Part shown: positions 1 to 10,332 of the stretch, piece by piece
How positions within the stretch are numbered: position 1 is the stretch's first letter
How the letters are laid out: every line of letters starts with the position of its first letter
Origin: Geothrix oryzae
GTDB taxonomy: Bacteria > Acidobacteriota > Holophagae > Holophagales > Holophagaceae
Assembly: GCF_030295385.1 (NCBI RefSeq)
Contig: NZ_AP027079.1
Coordinates: 992,001 to 1,056,000 of the forward strand
DNA length: 64,000 nt
Direction of reading: 5' to 3'
The notes under the pieces: generated by a model
Told to the model about the DNA's origin: nothing
Databases searched by the model: none
The model's input: only the letters and a program-made list of their open reading frames with translations
Made by a program: the position numbers and the translations under genes

Positions 1-1
1 G

Positions 2-1225
2 CGGAAGCTCGCGGAGGCCGGCAACGCGGTCGTGGTGGTCGAGCACGAGAGCGCCCTCATCGCCGCGGCCGACCAGATCCTCGAATTGGGACCCGGGGCC
101 GGGCCGGAGGGAGGGCGCCTCCTCGCCGCGGGCACGCCGGAGGATCTGAAGCGGCTCCCGGGATCCCGCACCGGCGCCCAGCTCCGCCGCTCCCGCGCCG
201 CCGCCGGCGGGCAGGTCGGGGCACCTTGGAATCCGGCTGTCCGGGTGCGGGGGGCCAGCCGCCACAACCTCCAGGGCATCGATGTGGCCTTCCCGGCCGG
301 TGCGCTGGTGGGGGTGACGGGTGTATCCGGAAGCGGGAAATCGACCCTCGTGCAGGAAGTGCTCGCCCCCTCGCTGAGGCATCACCTGCAGGGGCGGGGC
401 CCCGTAGGCTGCGAGAGCATCGCGCTGACCACGGACATCGGGGAGGTGATCACCGCGAATCAGGAGGGCATGGGCCTGGCGGGCCGGAGTACGGTCCTCA
501 CCCTCTCGGGCCTGAGCGAGGTCCTCCGCAGGCGCTATGCGGCAACGCCCCAGGCCAAGGCCTTGAAGCTCTCGGCGAGGCATTTCTCCACCGCCGCTCC
601 GGGCGGCCGCTGCGAGGCCTGTGAAGGCCGGGGCGTGATCACCGTGGCCATGGATCTGCTGCCGGATATCACCGTGGGCTGCGAGGCCTGCCAGGGTCGG
701 CGCTTCCAGCCCGAGGTGCTGGCATGCCGGGTGGCGGGCCGTTCCATCGCCGAGACGATGGAGGCCAGCGTGGCGGAGCTGATGGAGCCGTTCGCCCAGG
801 ACGCTCCAGTGGGCAGGTCTCTCGCGGCGCTGCACGAGGTGGGCCTGGGCTATCTGCGGCTGGGCCAGGAGGGGGGCACTCTGTCGGAGGGTGAGCGCCA
901 GCGCCTCCGGCTGGCGGGCCTGCTGGCCGCGCCCAGGAAGGGAAGGGTCGCCCTCCTGCTGGACGAGCCGACGCGCGGGCTGGGCTTCGAGGATGTGGAC
1001 CGCCTGCTGGCCGCGCTGCGCCGGTTGGCGGGGGAAGGCCATCTCGTCGTGGCGGTCGAACACGACCTGGATTTCATCGCTGCCTGCGATTGGCTGATCG
1101 ATCTGGGCCCCGAGGGCGGCGCCGCCGGAGGGCGCGTGGTGGTCGAGGGATCGCCCGAACAGGTGGCCGCCTGTGTGAACTCCTTCACGGGGCAGGCCCT
1201 GGCGATCCTCCCCACAGGCGGGTGA
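2..1225 (+). CDS. UvrA-like excinuclease ABC ATPase, C-terminal part (5' end outside window)
   Basis: The frame is open to the left edge, so the start lies outside the window. The first residues (NAVVVVEHE) are the end of a UvrA first ATPase domain. A second ATPase domain follows, with Walker A GVTGVSGSGKST, an ABC signature written LSEGERQRLRLA (canonical UvrA has LSGGEAQR) and Walker B LLLDEPTRGL. Between Walker A and the signature lies the UvrA zinc module: CEAC, about 18 residues, then CEACQGRRF. UvrA recognises helix-distorting DNA damage with UvrB, but the shortened spacing and variant signature suggest a divergent UvrA2-type paralogue, perhaps used in resistance or export. The following gene is convergent. 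The family call is firm; the exact role is not. Confidence 0.85.
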   Translation, partial: RKLAEAGNAVVVVEHESALIAAADQILELGPGAGPEGGRLLAAGTPEDLKRLPGSRTGAQLRRSRAAAGGQVGAPWNPAVRVRGASRHNLQGIDVAFPAGALVGVTGVSGSGKSTLVQEVLAPSLRHHLQGRGPVGCESIALTTDIGEVITANQEGMGLAGRSTVLTLSGLSEVLRRRYAATPQAKALKLSARHFSTAAPGGRCEACEGRGVITVAMDLLPDITVGCEACQGRRFQPEVLACRVAGRSIAETMEASVAELMEPFAQDAPVGRSLAALHEVGLGYLRLGQEGGTLSEGERQRLRLAGLLAAPRKGRVALLLDEPTRGLGFEDVDRLLAALRRLAGEGHLVVAVEHDLDFIAACDWLIDLGPEGGAAGGRVVVEGSPEQVAACVNSFTGQALAILPTGG

Positions 1226-1275
1226 GCCTGCTCCCCTTGGCGGTCTCGACGGTCCGTTCCAAGGGTGGAGATGCG

Positions 1276-2238
1276 CTAATTTCCCGCGGAGGGTTTGTCC
1301 ACGCCGGCCTTTTGGAGAAGCAGCGCAATGTCCCGGGTGGGGGCATTCCCGAAGTAGCGGCCGTACTCCCGGGTGAACTGGGAAACACTCTGGTAGCCGA
1401 CTTGGCGGCCCGCGCTTCCGGCGTCGAGCTTCGTCAGCAGCATGAGGCGCCGGGCCTCCTGCAGGCGCAGCGCCTTCTGGTACTGCAGGGGGCTCATGTC
1501 GGTGACAGCCTTGAAGTGCTGGTGGAAGGAGGAAGGGCTCATGTGGACCAGCGTGGCGAGGCGCTCGACATCCAGCGGTTTGTCGAAGTTGGAACGGACC
1601 CACGACACCGCCTTGGAGATCCGATGGACCTTGCTCTCCTCCTGGCCGATCATCGCGAGCCGCCGGCCGAGGGAGCTTCGCAGCAGCCGGATCAGGATCT
1701 CGTCCATGACCAGGGGCGCGAGCAGGTCGGACTCCCCGGGCTGGGACGCGAGCTCCATGAGCCGCACGACCGCGTTGATCACATGCTCATCCACCTGATC
1801 CACGCAGATGGCATGGCCGTCGTCCCGCTTCGGCAGGCCAAGGGGGTAGACCCTGGCCGTCAGGTCGGCGATGCGGGCAGGGTCGAGGTCCAGCCGAAGG
1901 CCAAGGTAGGGCGCATCCAAGCTGGCCTGGGTGACCTGGGCGGTGATGGGGACATCCACGGAATAGACCAGCATGCGCGAGGCGTCGTACTCGTAGATCT
2001 CCTTCCCGAGGATGACCCGCTTGGCGCCCTGGGCCACCATGCACAGGGCCGGCTGCATCACGGCGTGGTGCATCTCCTTCTCGATGCGGGAGGCCTTGGA
2101 TGCATGGACGCCCGAAAGCCGGAGGTCGAAGGTTCCGTCGTAGGGGGCATGGGCCATCAACAGGCGCGCGAGCTTGGCCAGATCGGTCAGGCCTTCTTCC
2201 AGATCCGTGGTGCGGGGAGCGGCATGCATTCTGGTCAT
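1276..2238 (-). CDS. AraC-family transcriptional regulator with AraC_N (YqhC-type) domain
   Basis: A 320-residue regulator. The N-terminal two thirds look like the AraC_N domain (PF06719) of YqhC-type regulators, and the last ~100 residues form the double helix-turn-helix, including [17 protein letters not shown] and a second helix pair ending [11 protein letters not shown] chose the ATG at 2238 because the family N-terminus begins there; the frame is open further upstream but reads through the neighbouring cupin remnant. Regulators of this subfamily usually sit beside aldehyde and quinone reductases that they activate under electrophile stress. That fits the genes just upstream on the same strand (quinone reductase, aldo/keto reductase, flavoprotein, alcohol dehydrogenase). 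Confidence 0.88.
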   Translation of the reverse strand: MTRMHAAPRTTDLEEGLTDLAKLARLLMAHAPYDGTFDLRLSGVHASKASRIEKEMHHAVMQPALCMVAQGAKRVILGKEIYEYDASRMLVYSVDVPITAQVTQASLDAPYLGLRLDLDPARIADLTARVYPLGLPKRDDGHAICVDQVDEHVINAVVRLMELASQPGESDLLAPLVMDEILIRLLRSSLGRRLAMIGQEESKVHRISKAVSWVRSNFDKPLDVERLATLVHMSPSSFHQHFKAVTDMSPLQYQKALRLQEARRLMLLTKLDAGSAGRQVGYQSVSQFTREYGRYFGNAPTRDIALLLQKAGVDKPSAGN

Positions 2239-2383
2239 GGAGAGTGTCCGTAGAACGACAACGGTTGTGGTGGGATTTTCGTTCCCGCAGGGTCCCTTGT
2301 GAATGAGCGCCCGGCGGTGGCGCCTGGATCGTGGGGCCAGCGGGAGGGCTGAGACCTTACCACGACCGCCTGGGGGCCCGGGC

Positions 2384-2502
2384 TTAGGTCGGTGGGTACT
2401 GCGCATGGCTGACCTTCTCCAACCAGTCGACCATTTTGCCCTGGCCCTGCTCCTGGATGGCGACATGGGTCATGGCCGTCGTGGGTGCGGCTCCGTGCCA
2501 GG

Positions 2503-2505
<3 letters not shown>
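2384..2505 (-). pseudogene. Cupin-domain protein remnant (C-terminal ~39 codons only)
   Basis: On the minus strand, one frame reads [18 protein letters not shown], continues about 20 residues and stops at TAA (2384-2386). This matches the ending of small cupin proteins of the carboxymuconolactone-decarboxylase-associated type, whose last strand carries the WHGA..TAMTHIAIQE pattern. Nothing upstream continues the cupin: the fragment begins exactly at the stop codon of the quinone reductase gene (2503-2505). The rest of the gene was apparently removed by a deletion that joined its tail to the reductase 3' end. Recognition rests on the family pattern, not a search. Confidence 0.7.
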
Positions 2506-4151
<1,646 letters not shown>

Positions 4152-4229
4152 TCAGGACGCCTGGCGGAGGCCTAGGCTGCGTGGAGGATCTGGGGCATGG
4201 AATGTCTCCTTGCGGGAAGGCGCGGACCC

Positions 4230-4769
4230 CTAGAGGGACAGGCCCATCTGGTAGGCCTCTTTCACGGCGGGGCTGCCCTTGATGTCCCCCACCTCCCAGG
4301 CGCCGGTGCCGTAGATGACGCCCTTCTCCTGGGCCCCGTCGAGACAGGAGGTGAAGCCCCGGAAACCTTCGAGGGTGCGGTGCATGGCCTTCTTGTTGCC
4401 GTCGGCGGCGGCCAGGATGAAGTAGAACTCCTTGTTCGAGATCTCCTGGTACCGGGCGCAGGTGCGGTCGATGAGGGTCTTCATCTGGGCGGCCATGCTG
4501 TAGAAGTAGACTGGCGTGGCCATGACGATGGCATCGGCATGCACCATCTGATCGAGCACCTTCGCCATGTCGTCCTTCTGGGAGCACTGCTTCGCCCCCT
4601 TGGTGCAGGCGCCGCAGCCGGTGCAGTAGCCGATGGTCTTGTCTCGGAGGAAGACCTTCTCGGCCGCATGGCCACCCTCCAGGGCGCCCGCGAGGAAGCG
4701 GTCGCAGAGCGTGTCCGAGTTGCCGCCCTTCCGAGGGCTGGAGGACAGGATGAGCACCTTCTTCTTCAT
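4230..4769 (-). CDS. Flavodoxin-family NAD(P)H-dependent oxidoreductase (iron-sulfur flavoprotein type)
   Basis: A 179-residue FMN-binding flavoprotein. The FMN phosphate loop SSSPRKGGNS is near the N-terminus. It is followed by the compact cysteine motif CTGCGACTKGAKQC, typical of iron-sulfur flavoproteins and of many multimeric FMN reductases, and then MATPVYFYSMAAQMKTLIDR. The cysteines could hold a 4Fe-4S cluster, but this is not certain from sequence alone. The gene follows the alcohol dehydrogenase gene by 8 bases, so the two are very likely cotranscribed; it lies 105 bases before the aldo/keto reductase gene. Confidence 0.85.
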   Translation of the reverse strand: MKKKVLILSSSPRKGGNSDTLCDRFLAGALEGGHAAEKVFLRDKTIGYCTGCGACTKGAKQCSQKDDMAKVLDQMVHADAIVMATPVYFYSMAAQMKTLIDRTCARYQEISNKEFYFILAAADGNKKAMHRTLEGFRGFTSCLDGAQEKGVIYGTGAWEVGDIKGSPAVKEAYQMGLSL

Positions 4770-4777
4770 GGGTCGCC

Positions 4778-5833
4778 TCAGCCCTTCAGAGAGGCCAGGT
4801 CGAGCACGAAGCGGTACTTCACATCGCTCTTCAGCAGGCGCCCGTAGGCGGCGTTGATCTCCTGCACGCCAATGACTTCCACATCGGACACGATGCCGTG
4901 CTCACCGCAGAAATCCAGCATCTCCTGGGTCTCTTTGGTGCCGCCGATGAGGGAGCCTGCCACGGACTTCCGGCCCAGCACCATGGGCGTGGTGTTCAGC
5001 AGAGGCTCCAGCCCGCCCAGGTAGCCCACCAGCACCAGGGTGCCGTCCGTGGTCAGGGAGGGGAGGTAGGGGTTCAGGTCGTGGATGTAGGGGACGGTGT
5101 CCACGATCAGGTCGAAGCGGTCCGAGACGGCGGCCATCTGGGCGGGGTCCGTGGACAGCACGATGTGGTCCGCGCCCAGCCGACGGGCATCGGCCTCCTT
5201 GCCCTTGGAGCGGGTGAACAGGGTCACCTCGGCGCCCAGGGCCTTGGCCAGCTTCAGGCCCATGTGGCCGAGGCCACCCAGACCGACCACGGCCACCTGG
5301 CTGCCCTTACCGACCTTCCAGTGCCGGAGGGGCGACCAGGTGGTGATGCCGGCGCAAAGCAACGGCGCGGCGCCCTTCAGATCCATCCCCTCGGGGACCT
5401 TCAGCACGAAGCGGTCGGACACCACGATCTGGTCCGAGTAGCCGCCCTGGGTGGGGGTGTGGTCGTGGCGATCCTGGCCGCCGTAGGTGAAGGTGGAGCC
5501 TTCCTTGCAGTACTGCTCCTCGCCCTTGTCGCAGGGCTTGCAGTGCCGGCAGGAATCCACCATGCAACCCACGCCGACCGCATCGCCGGTCTTGAAGCGG
5601 GTCACCTGGGCGCCCACCTCGCGGACGCGGCCGATGATCTCGTGGCCGGGAACGATGGGGTACGAGGTCCAGCCCCAGTCGTTCCGGGCGGTGTGCAGGT
5701 CCGAGTGGCAGACCCCGCAGTACAGGATGTCGATGACCACATCGTCCGGGCGCGGATCGCGCCGCTCGAAGCGGAAGGGGGCCAGGTCCGAAGTGGCGGA
5801 CTGCGCAGCGTAGCCGAGAGTGTTCAGGGGCAT
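4778..5833 (-). CDS. Zinc-dependent NAD(P)-dependent alcohol dehydrogenase (YahK/CAD type)
   Basis: A 351-residue medium-chain dehydrogenase. Catalytic zinc ligands are in CGVCHSDLHTARNDWG and PGHEIIG. The structural zinc loop is CRHCKPCDKGEEQYC. The Rossmann motif is VVGLGGLGHMGLKLAKALGAEV. These match the cinnamyl-alcohol-dehydrogenase-like broad aldehyde reductases (YahK, Adh4/AdhC). The ATG at 5833 is preceded by GGAGG at good spacing, so the upstream in-frame codons are excluded. It is the first gene of the minus-strand redox cluster and is divergent from the Rrf2 regulator gene, with a perfect palindrome in the shared intergenic region. Likely role: NADPH-dependent reduction of toxic aldehydes. 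Confidence 0.93.
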   Translation of the reverse strand: MPLNTLGYAAQSATSDLAPFRFERRDPRPDDVVIDILYCGVCHSDLHTARNDWGWTSYPIVPGHEIIGRVREVGAQVTRFKTGDAVGVGCMVDSCRHCKPCDKGEEQYCKEGSTFTYGGQDRHDHTPTQGGYSDQIVVSDRFVLKVPEGMDLKGAAPLLCAGITTWSPLRHWKVGKGSQVAVVGLGGLGHMGLKLAKALGAEVTLFTRSKGKEADARRLGADHIVLSTDPAQMAAVSDRFDLIVDTVPYIHDLNPYLPSLTTDGTLVLVGYLGGLEPLLNTTPMVLGRKSVAGSLIGGTKETQEMLDFCGEHGIVSDVEVIGVQEINAAYGRLLKSDVKYRFVLDLASLKG

Positions 5834-6018
5834 GGTTCCTCCGGTCCAGGGCCGACTCACCGACCACCGGTCACAGAAGGAAGTCTAGGAAGCGGGCCGG
5901 GGCCCGGCTTGCCCATTCCTCTGAAATCCTTTCCCAATCCTGCACATGAGCGGCCAGGGACCCCTTCGCCTCCTTCCCACTCTCCCGGAAGGGGCCTTGA
6001 CGCACGGAGGGCGTCCAA

Positions 6019-6049
6019 TCAAACTACACCCCATGAGGTGCTAGTTTGA
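6019..6049. promoter_or_regulatory. Inverted repeat TCAAACTA-N15-TAGTTTGA overlapping the Rrf2 gene start
   Basis: Perfect 8-bp arms at 6019-6026 and 6042-6049. The inner bases CACC (6027-6030) and GGTG (6037-6040) extend the symmetry, offset by one base. The right arm overlaps the proposed TTG start of the Rrf2 gene. Its place between an Rrf2 gene and a divergent reductase cluster suggests an operator, perhaps autoregulatory; Rrf2 proteins bind palindromes of similar size. An RNA hairpin that limits Rrf2 translation is the alternative. Confidence 0.5.
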
Positions 6050-6582
6050 ATTCGTCCATGTATGGTGCCGGTGCCGAGTACGCCCTGCACTCGCTGCTCA
6101 TCCTTGCGACTCAGCCGGAGTCGGTCAGCGTGCGGGACCTTGCCACCTATCAAAAGATTCCCGAACGGTTCCTTGCGAAGCTCTTTACACGCCTCAAAAA
6201 GGCGGGCCTCGTGGAAAGCCTCGAAGGCGTTTCCGGCGGCTTTGCGCTCGCCCGCCCGGCCGGGGAGATTCGGGTGATGGAGGTGCTGGCGGCGGTGGAT
6301 CCGGACCGGACCTTGTTCGCCTGTGCCGAGATCCGCAGTCAGTGCGCCCTCTTTGACGCCACGGCCCCCGAATGGGCCACCGCGGGAACCTGCCGGATCC
6401 ATGGCTTCATGCTCGACGCCGAGCGCGTGCTGCAGGACTTCCTCGCCTCGAAAACGCTGGCGGATCTGGCTTGCGAATTCAAGCGCAAGGCCCCGAAGGC
6501 ATTCACCCGGGACACGGGAACCTGGTTCCAGCAACGCAAGAACACTCGGATTCGACGGCATCCCATCAACCAGAACAGTTGA
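6046..6582 (+). CDS. Rrf2-family transcriptional regulator
   Basis: A 178-residue Rrf2 protein. An N-terminal winged helix (YALHSLLILATQPESVSVRDL, then IPERFLAKLFTRLKKAGLVES) is followed by the wing GVSGGFALARP. Three cysteines follow, at about residues 93, 100 and 116, in the region where IscR- and NsrR-type members bind an iron-sulfur cluster or sense redox and NO. The TTG at 6046 is chosen over the ATG at 6058 because GAGGTG sits 7 bases before TTG and nothing useful precedes the ATG. It is divergent from the alcohol dehydrogenase operon and 18 bases before the epimerase-like gene, so it may control either. Confidence 0.88.
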   Translation: MNSSMYGAGAEYALHSLLILATQPESVSVRDLATYQKIPERFLAKLFTRLKKAGLVESLEGVSGGFALARPAGEIRVMEVLAAVDPDRTLFACAEIRSQCALFDATAPEWATAGTCRIHGFMLDAERVLQDFLASKTLADLACEFKRKAPKAFTRDTGTWFQQRKNTRIRRHPINQNS

Positions 6583-6600
6583 TCCACAGGAGAAAACAAC

Positions 6601-7512
6601 ATGAATGTATTCGTCGCGGGAGCGAGTGGGGCCATCGGCCTGCCCCTGGTTGCCGCCCTGGTTCGCCAGGGCCATGCGGTGACGGGCATGACCCGTTCTG
6701 AGGTCGGAGCGAATAGCCTGCTGGCCCTGGGTGCCAAGGTCGCCCGGGTGCGCGCCTTTGATGCGCCCGCATTGGAACAGGCGCTGCGGGAGGCGGAGGC
6801 TGAAGTCGTCATCGATGAGCTGACGGCGCTACCTAAGGACCCGGCGGAATACGGCGCGGCCTTTCCCGGGGATCGCCGGCTGCGACTCGAGGGCGGCGGC
6901 AACCTGCACCGTGCCGCCCAGGCCTGCGGCGTCCGACGCTACATCCAGCAGGCCAGCGGCTTCTTCTTGCGCGTGGAGGCAGGACTGGCCGACGAATCCG
7001 CACCCCTTGCAGTCGATGCCAGCCCGGGAATCGCCGCAGGGGCCCAGATGTACGCCGAGATCGAATCGCGGCTGCAGCACCGCTCGGGAAAGATGGAAGG
7101 CGTCCTCCTGCGCTACGGGTTCTTCTATGGCCCGAACACCTGGTACCACCCGGAGGGCGCCACCGGAGCCAGCGTTCGCCGGGGGGAATTCCCTGTCATC
7201 GGCCAGGGGGAAGGTGTCTGGTCCTTCGTGCATGTCGACGACGCGGCCCTGGCCACGGTCGCGGCCTTGGCGGCCGATCCGGGCACCTACCATGTGGTCG
7301 ATGACCATCCCGCCCCGGTCCATGCCTGGCTGCCGGAGTTCGCCCGCTGGGTCGGCGCGCCGCCTCCGCCCCACTGCACTGAATCTGAGGCGTTGGAGAA
7401 CGCCGGCCCGGATGCGCTGTATTTCGGTACGAAGCTCTGTGGCGCCACCAATGCGAAGGCCAAGCAGGCCCTGAATTTCCGCCCCCGCCGCCCGGAATGG
7501 CTCCAGGCTTGA
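6601..7512 (+). CDS. NAD(P)-dependent epimerase/dehydratase-family protein
   Basis: A 303-residue extended-SDR protein starting with the Rossmann motif VFVAGASGAIGLPLVAALVRQGHAVTGMTRS. The middle contains YIQQASGFFL in place of the usual YxxxK-type active site, so catalysis may be atypical. The second half has LRYGFFYGPNTWYHPEG and FVHVDDAALATVAAL, the NAD-dependent epimerase pattern. A strong AGGAGAA precedes the ATG. The substrate cannot be inferred; such stand-alone proteins are often linked to stress-response regulators. It follows the Rrf2 gene closely and is probably cotranscribed with it. Confidence 0.85.
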   Translation: MNVFVAGASGAIGLPLVAALVRQGHAVTGMTRSEVGANSLLALGAKVARVRAFDAPALEQALREAEAEVVIDELTALPKDPAEYGAAFPGDRRLRLEGGGNLHRAAQACGVRRYIQQASGFFLRVEAGLADESAPLAVDASPGIAAGAQMYAEIESRLQHRSGKMEGVLLRYGFFYGPNTWYHPEGATGASVRRGEFPVIGQGEGVWSFVHVDDAALATVAALAADPGTYHVVDDHPAPVHAWLPEFARWVGAPPPPHCTESEALENAGPDALYFGTKLCGATNAKAKQALNFRPRRPEWLQA

Positions 7513-7585
7513 GCTCAGGCAGACGCACGAAAACTTTTCACTCCAAGAGATCAATCCGCTCTACCCCTCATGCCAGGAGGCAGTC

Positions 7586-7960
7586 ATGGTCATCCCCGAA
7601 AAACTACTGGAAGTCTTGAAGCAGGATGGGGTGGTCGCCATCGCCACCCTGGGCCAGGACGGGCCCCACATGGTCAACACCTGGAACAGCTATATCCGCC
7701 TGACGGAAGATGGGCGGCTGCTGATCCCGGCCGGCTACATGCAGCAGACCGAAGCCAATGTCGCCTTCAACCACCAGGTGCTGGTCACCCTGGGGAGTGC
7801 CAAGGTGGCAGGCCGGCATGGCCCCGGAACCGGCTTCCTGATCAAGGGCCAGGCGGCCTTCCTGGCCTCTGGACCCGATTTCGAAACGCTGAAGGCCAAG
7901 TTCGCCTGGGTCAGGGCCACGCTGGCCATCACCCCTGAATCCATCACCCAGACCCTTTGA
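7586..7960 (+). CDS. Pyridoxamine 5'-phosphate oxidase-family (split-barrel flavin-binding) protein
   Basis: A 124-residue single-domain split barrel. GVVAIATLGQDGPHMVNTWNSYI is the typical first two strands of FMN-binding PNPOx-like proteins, followed by a glycine-rich segment and a C-terminal helix. AGGAGG precedes the ATG. The protein is much shorter than true PdxH (~215 residues) and lacks its C-terminal dimerisation domain, so a vitamin B6 role is unlikely; FMN, F420 or heme binding is more typical of such proteins. It lies 73 bases after the epimerase-like gene. Confidence 0.82.
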   Translation: MVIPEKLLEVLKQDGVVAIATLGQDGPHMVNTWNSYIRLTEDGRLLIPAGYMQQTEANVAFNHQVLVTLGSAKVAGRHGPGTGFLIKGQAAFLASGPDFETLKAKFAWVRATLAITPESITQTL

Positions 7961-7999
7961 TCCATGGGGGCCTCCCCGGACTGCGCCTACCGATGAGGG

Positions 8000-8866
8000 T
8001 CAAGGCGCATCCCGGATCACGGCCTCGGCCTGGGTTTCCTCGCCCAATTGCTGGCGCCTCCAGACCGTGGGAGAGAACCCTGTCTCCTTGCGGAACCTGC
8101 GGGCGAAATAGGCCTGGGAGCTGAAGCCCAGGCGTTCAGCGATGGTGCCTACCGGGAGGCTCGTATCGCTGAGCAATTGGCAGGCCCGGTCGAGTTGCTG
8201 CAGAAGGCGATAGCGCTGGGGGGTCAGGCCCGTGTGGTTGCGGAAGCTTCTGCGGAACCAGGAGTAGCTGACTCCCAGGTCCCCGGAAAAAGTCTCCAGT
8301 CCCATCCGGCTCCGCTCCGGATCCCCAAGCAGCCGGTAGGCGTCCTGGATGAGGCCTTGCTTTCGGCCGAGTTCACTGCCGGTGCGGTTGGCGCATTCCA
8401 GGCGGGCGAGCAGGTTTCCGAGCACCCCGGCCATCAGGCGCCCTGAATCCGGCCCAGGAGCCTTGGCCAATTCCATCAGCTTCACCAGAAGGCCCAAGAG
8501 GCTTTCATCGAATCCCGCCCGGATCACCCGTGGAAGCACGCCGAAGAAGCCCGCCTCCTCCCACCGTTCCATCCAGGCGCCGCCGAAATCCACCTGGTGG
8601 ATGCGACAGGTCTGGTCGGGGTCGGGCACCAGGTTCCCCCCGCTGGAAGCCGAGGACAGGACCACATCCCCGGCTTCGACCCGCTGGCGCCGGCGGCCTG
8701 GCGCCACCAGGATGGCGGCGCCCCGCACGACCCATCTCAGGCGCCAGCGTCCCGGGGGCAGTCCCGGTTGATCCTCTCCCGAGGCCACGGCGCTCACATA
8801 GAGCCCCCAAGCCTCGTCCAGGTGGGTCGACGGGATTCTCCAGACGGTGGCATGGGATTCGGGCAC
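8000..8866 (-). CDS. AraC-family transcriptional regulator
   Basis: A 288-residue regulator with an N-terminal cupin-like sensor half (RLRWVVRGAAILVAPG and following) and a C-terminal HTH_18. The HTH contains LGVSYSWFRRSFRNHTGLTPQRYR and then GTIAERLGFSSQAYFARRFRKETGFSPTVWRR, the canonical AraC pair. It is divergent from the PTS/alpha-mannosidase operon, so the likely role is sugar-responsive control of that operon. In E. coli the related fry PTS genes also sit next to an AraC-type regulator (YpdC). Confidence 0.9.
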   Translation of the reverse strand: MPESHATVWRIPSTHLDEAWGLYVSAVASGEDQPGLPPGRWRLRWVVRGAAILVAPGRRRQRVEAGDVVLSSASSGGNLVPDPDQTCRIHQVDFGGAWMERWEEAGFFGVLPRVIRAGFDESLLGLLVKLMELAKAPGPDSGRLMAGVLGNLLARLECANRTGSELGRKQGLIQDAYRLLGDPERSRMGLETFSGDLGVSYSWFRRSFRNHTGLTPQRYRLLQQLDRACQLLSDTSLPVGTIAERLGFSSQAYFARRFRKETGFSPTVWRRQQLGEETQAEAVIRDAP

Positions 8867-8984
8867 GGGGCGACTCCGGACGCACTCATGATGGTGCCAA
8901 AAAGTGTAAATGAACGGACAGAACTCCCCCTTTTTGAGAGGCCATCCCGGCGACTACGCTGTCAGCGAGTCCTCAGGAGCCGAC

Positions 8985-10028
8985 ATGCACGCGAGCCTTC
9001 AGCGCCTGAAGACCTACCTGCTCTGCGGCGTCTCCCATGTGATCCCCTTCGTGGCCTGCGGCGGCATCCTCATCGCCGTGGCCATCGCCTTCGCCCCCAT
9101 GCGGCCCGGTACCGGCCCGGACTTCAGCCAGGCCCCGACCCTGAAGGTGATCATGGACATCGGCCTGGCCGCGTTCTCCCTGGTGGTCCCCGTGCTGGCG
9201 GGCTACATCGCCTTCGGCATGGCCGACCGTCCGGGCCTGGTGCCCGGCTTCGTGGGCGGCTTCATCTCCAATGCGGTGGGGGCCGGGTTCCTGGGGGGGC
9301 TCGCGGCGGGCCTCCTGGCGGGCGGCGTGGTCCTGCTGTTGAGGCGGCTGCCGATCCACCGGCTGCTGCGGCCCATCATGCCCATCCTGGTGATCCCCGT
9401 GCTGTCCTCCCTGGTGGTGGGTCTGATCATGTACGGCCTGCTGGGGGCGCCCATCAAGGGACTCATGGCCTGGCTGGCCCAGGCGCTCCAGAACCTGGGC
9501 AGCGGCAACCAGGTGCTCCTCGGCCTGGTGCTGGGCGCCATGATCGCCTTCGACATGGGCGGGCCCGTGAACAAGGCGGCCTTCTTCTTCGGGGTGGCCA
9601 TGATCAGGGAGGGCCATGTGGGCGTCATGGGCGCCTGCGCCGCCGCCATCTGCATCCCCCCCCTGGGCCTGGGCCTGGCGACGCTGCTCGCACCCCACCG
9701 CTGGTCGGACAGTGAGCGCGAGTCGGGCCTCGCGGCCCTGGCCATGGGCGCCATCGGCATCACGGAAGGGGCCATCCCCTTCGCCGCCGCCGACCCCGTC
9801 CGCGTGATCCCCACCATCATGGGCGGCTCCGCCCTGGGTGCCGTCATCGCCATGCTGGGCAGCGTGGGGGACCATGCGCCCCACGGCGGATTGATCGTCC
9901 TGCCCGTGGTGGAGCACCGGCTCTGGTACCTCGCCGCGATCGCCATCGGCACCCTGGCCGTCGCCGTAACCCTCAACCTCCTGCGGGCCCCCGCCCGCTC
10001 CGCCCAGCCTTCCGTGGAGGCCCCATGA
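8985..10028 (+). CDS. PTS fructose-family transporter subunit IIC
   Basis: A 347-residue inner-membrane permease of the fructose/mannitol PTS superfamily with about nine hydrophobic segments. Diagnostic stretches are SHVIPFVACGGILIAVAIAF, the loop AFDMGGPVNKAAF, GITEGAIPFAAADPVRVIP and GDHAPHGGLIV. The ATG at 8985 has AGGAG eight bases upstream and begins where family members begin; the frame is open from 8910. IIC stands alone here, with IIB next and IIA fused to EI. Subunit IIC forms the sugar channel; which sugar it takes is not certain. Confidence 0.93.
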   Translation: MHASLQRLKTYLLCGVSHVIPFVACGGILIAVAIAFAPMRPGTGPDFSQAPTLKVIMDIGLAAFSLVVPVLAGYIAFGMADRPGLVPGFVGGFISNAVGAGFLGGLAAGLLAGGVVLLLRRLPIHRLLRPIMPILVIPVLSSLVVGLIMYGLLGAPIKGLMAWLAQALQNLGSGNQVLLGLVLGAMIAFDMGGPVNKAAFFFGVAMIREGHVGVMGACAAAICIPPLGLGLATLLAPHRWSDSERESGLAALAMGAIGITEGAIPFAAADPVRVIPTIMGGSALGAVIAMLGSVGDHAPHGGLIVLPVVEHRLWYLAAIAIGTLAVAVTLNLLRAPARSAQPSVEAP

Positions 10029-10321
10029 AGATCCTCGCCATCACGGCTTGCCCCACCGGCATTGCCCATACCTACATGGCCGCCGAGCAGCTGGAACGCA
10101 CGGGCAAGCAGCTCGGCCATGCCATCAAGGTGGAGACGCAGGGCGCCATGGGCATCGAGAACCGGCTGACCGAAGCGGATGTGGCGGGCGCCGACGCCGT
10201 CATCCTGGCCTCGGACCTGCCCGTGCAGGGTCGGGAGCGCTTCGCCGGCATCGCCCGGATCCTCGAGGTTCCCGTGCAGCTGGCCATCAAGAACCCGGCC
10301 GAGATCTTCGCGCGTCTCTAG
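10025..10321 (+). CDS. PTS fructose-family subunit IIB
   Basis: A 98-residue cytosolic phosphocarrier. The phosphorylated cysteine is Cys9 in ITACPTGIAHTYMAAEQLE, the signature of fructose-type IIB, followed by KVETQGAMGIENRLT. The start overlaps the IIC stop (ATGA), indicating translational coupling. It should accept phosphate from the IIA domain of the next gene product and pass it to the sugar as IIC transports it. Confidence 0.95.
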   Translation: MKILAITACPTGIAHTYMAAEQLERTGKQLGHAIKVETQGAMGIENRLTEADVAGADAVILASDLPVQGRERFAGIARILEVPVQLAIKNPAEIFARL

Positions 10322-10332
10322 GGCGGTTCGGG

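Noticed and set aside
4172-4198. An 8-codon minus-strand ORF (MPQILHAA) with a GGAG site between the aldo/keto reductase and flavoprotein genes
   Set aside because: It is too short to support as a gene. It may be a truncated dehydrogenase start, but eight residues cannot show that.
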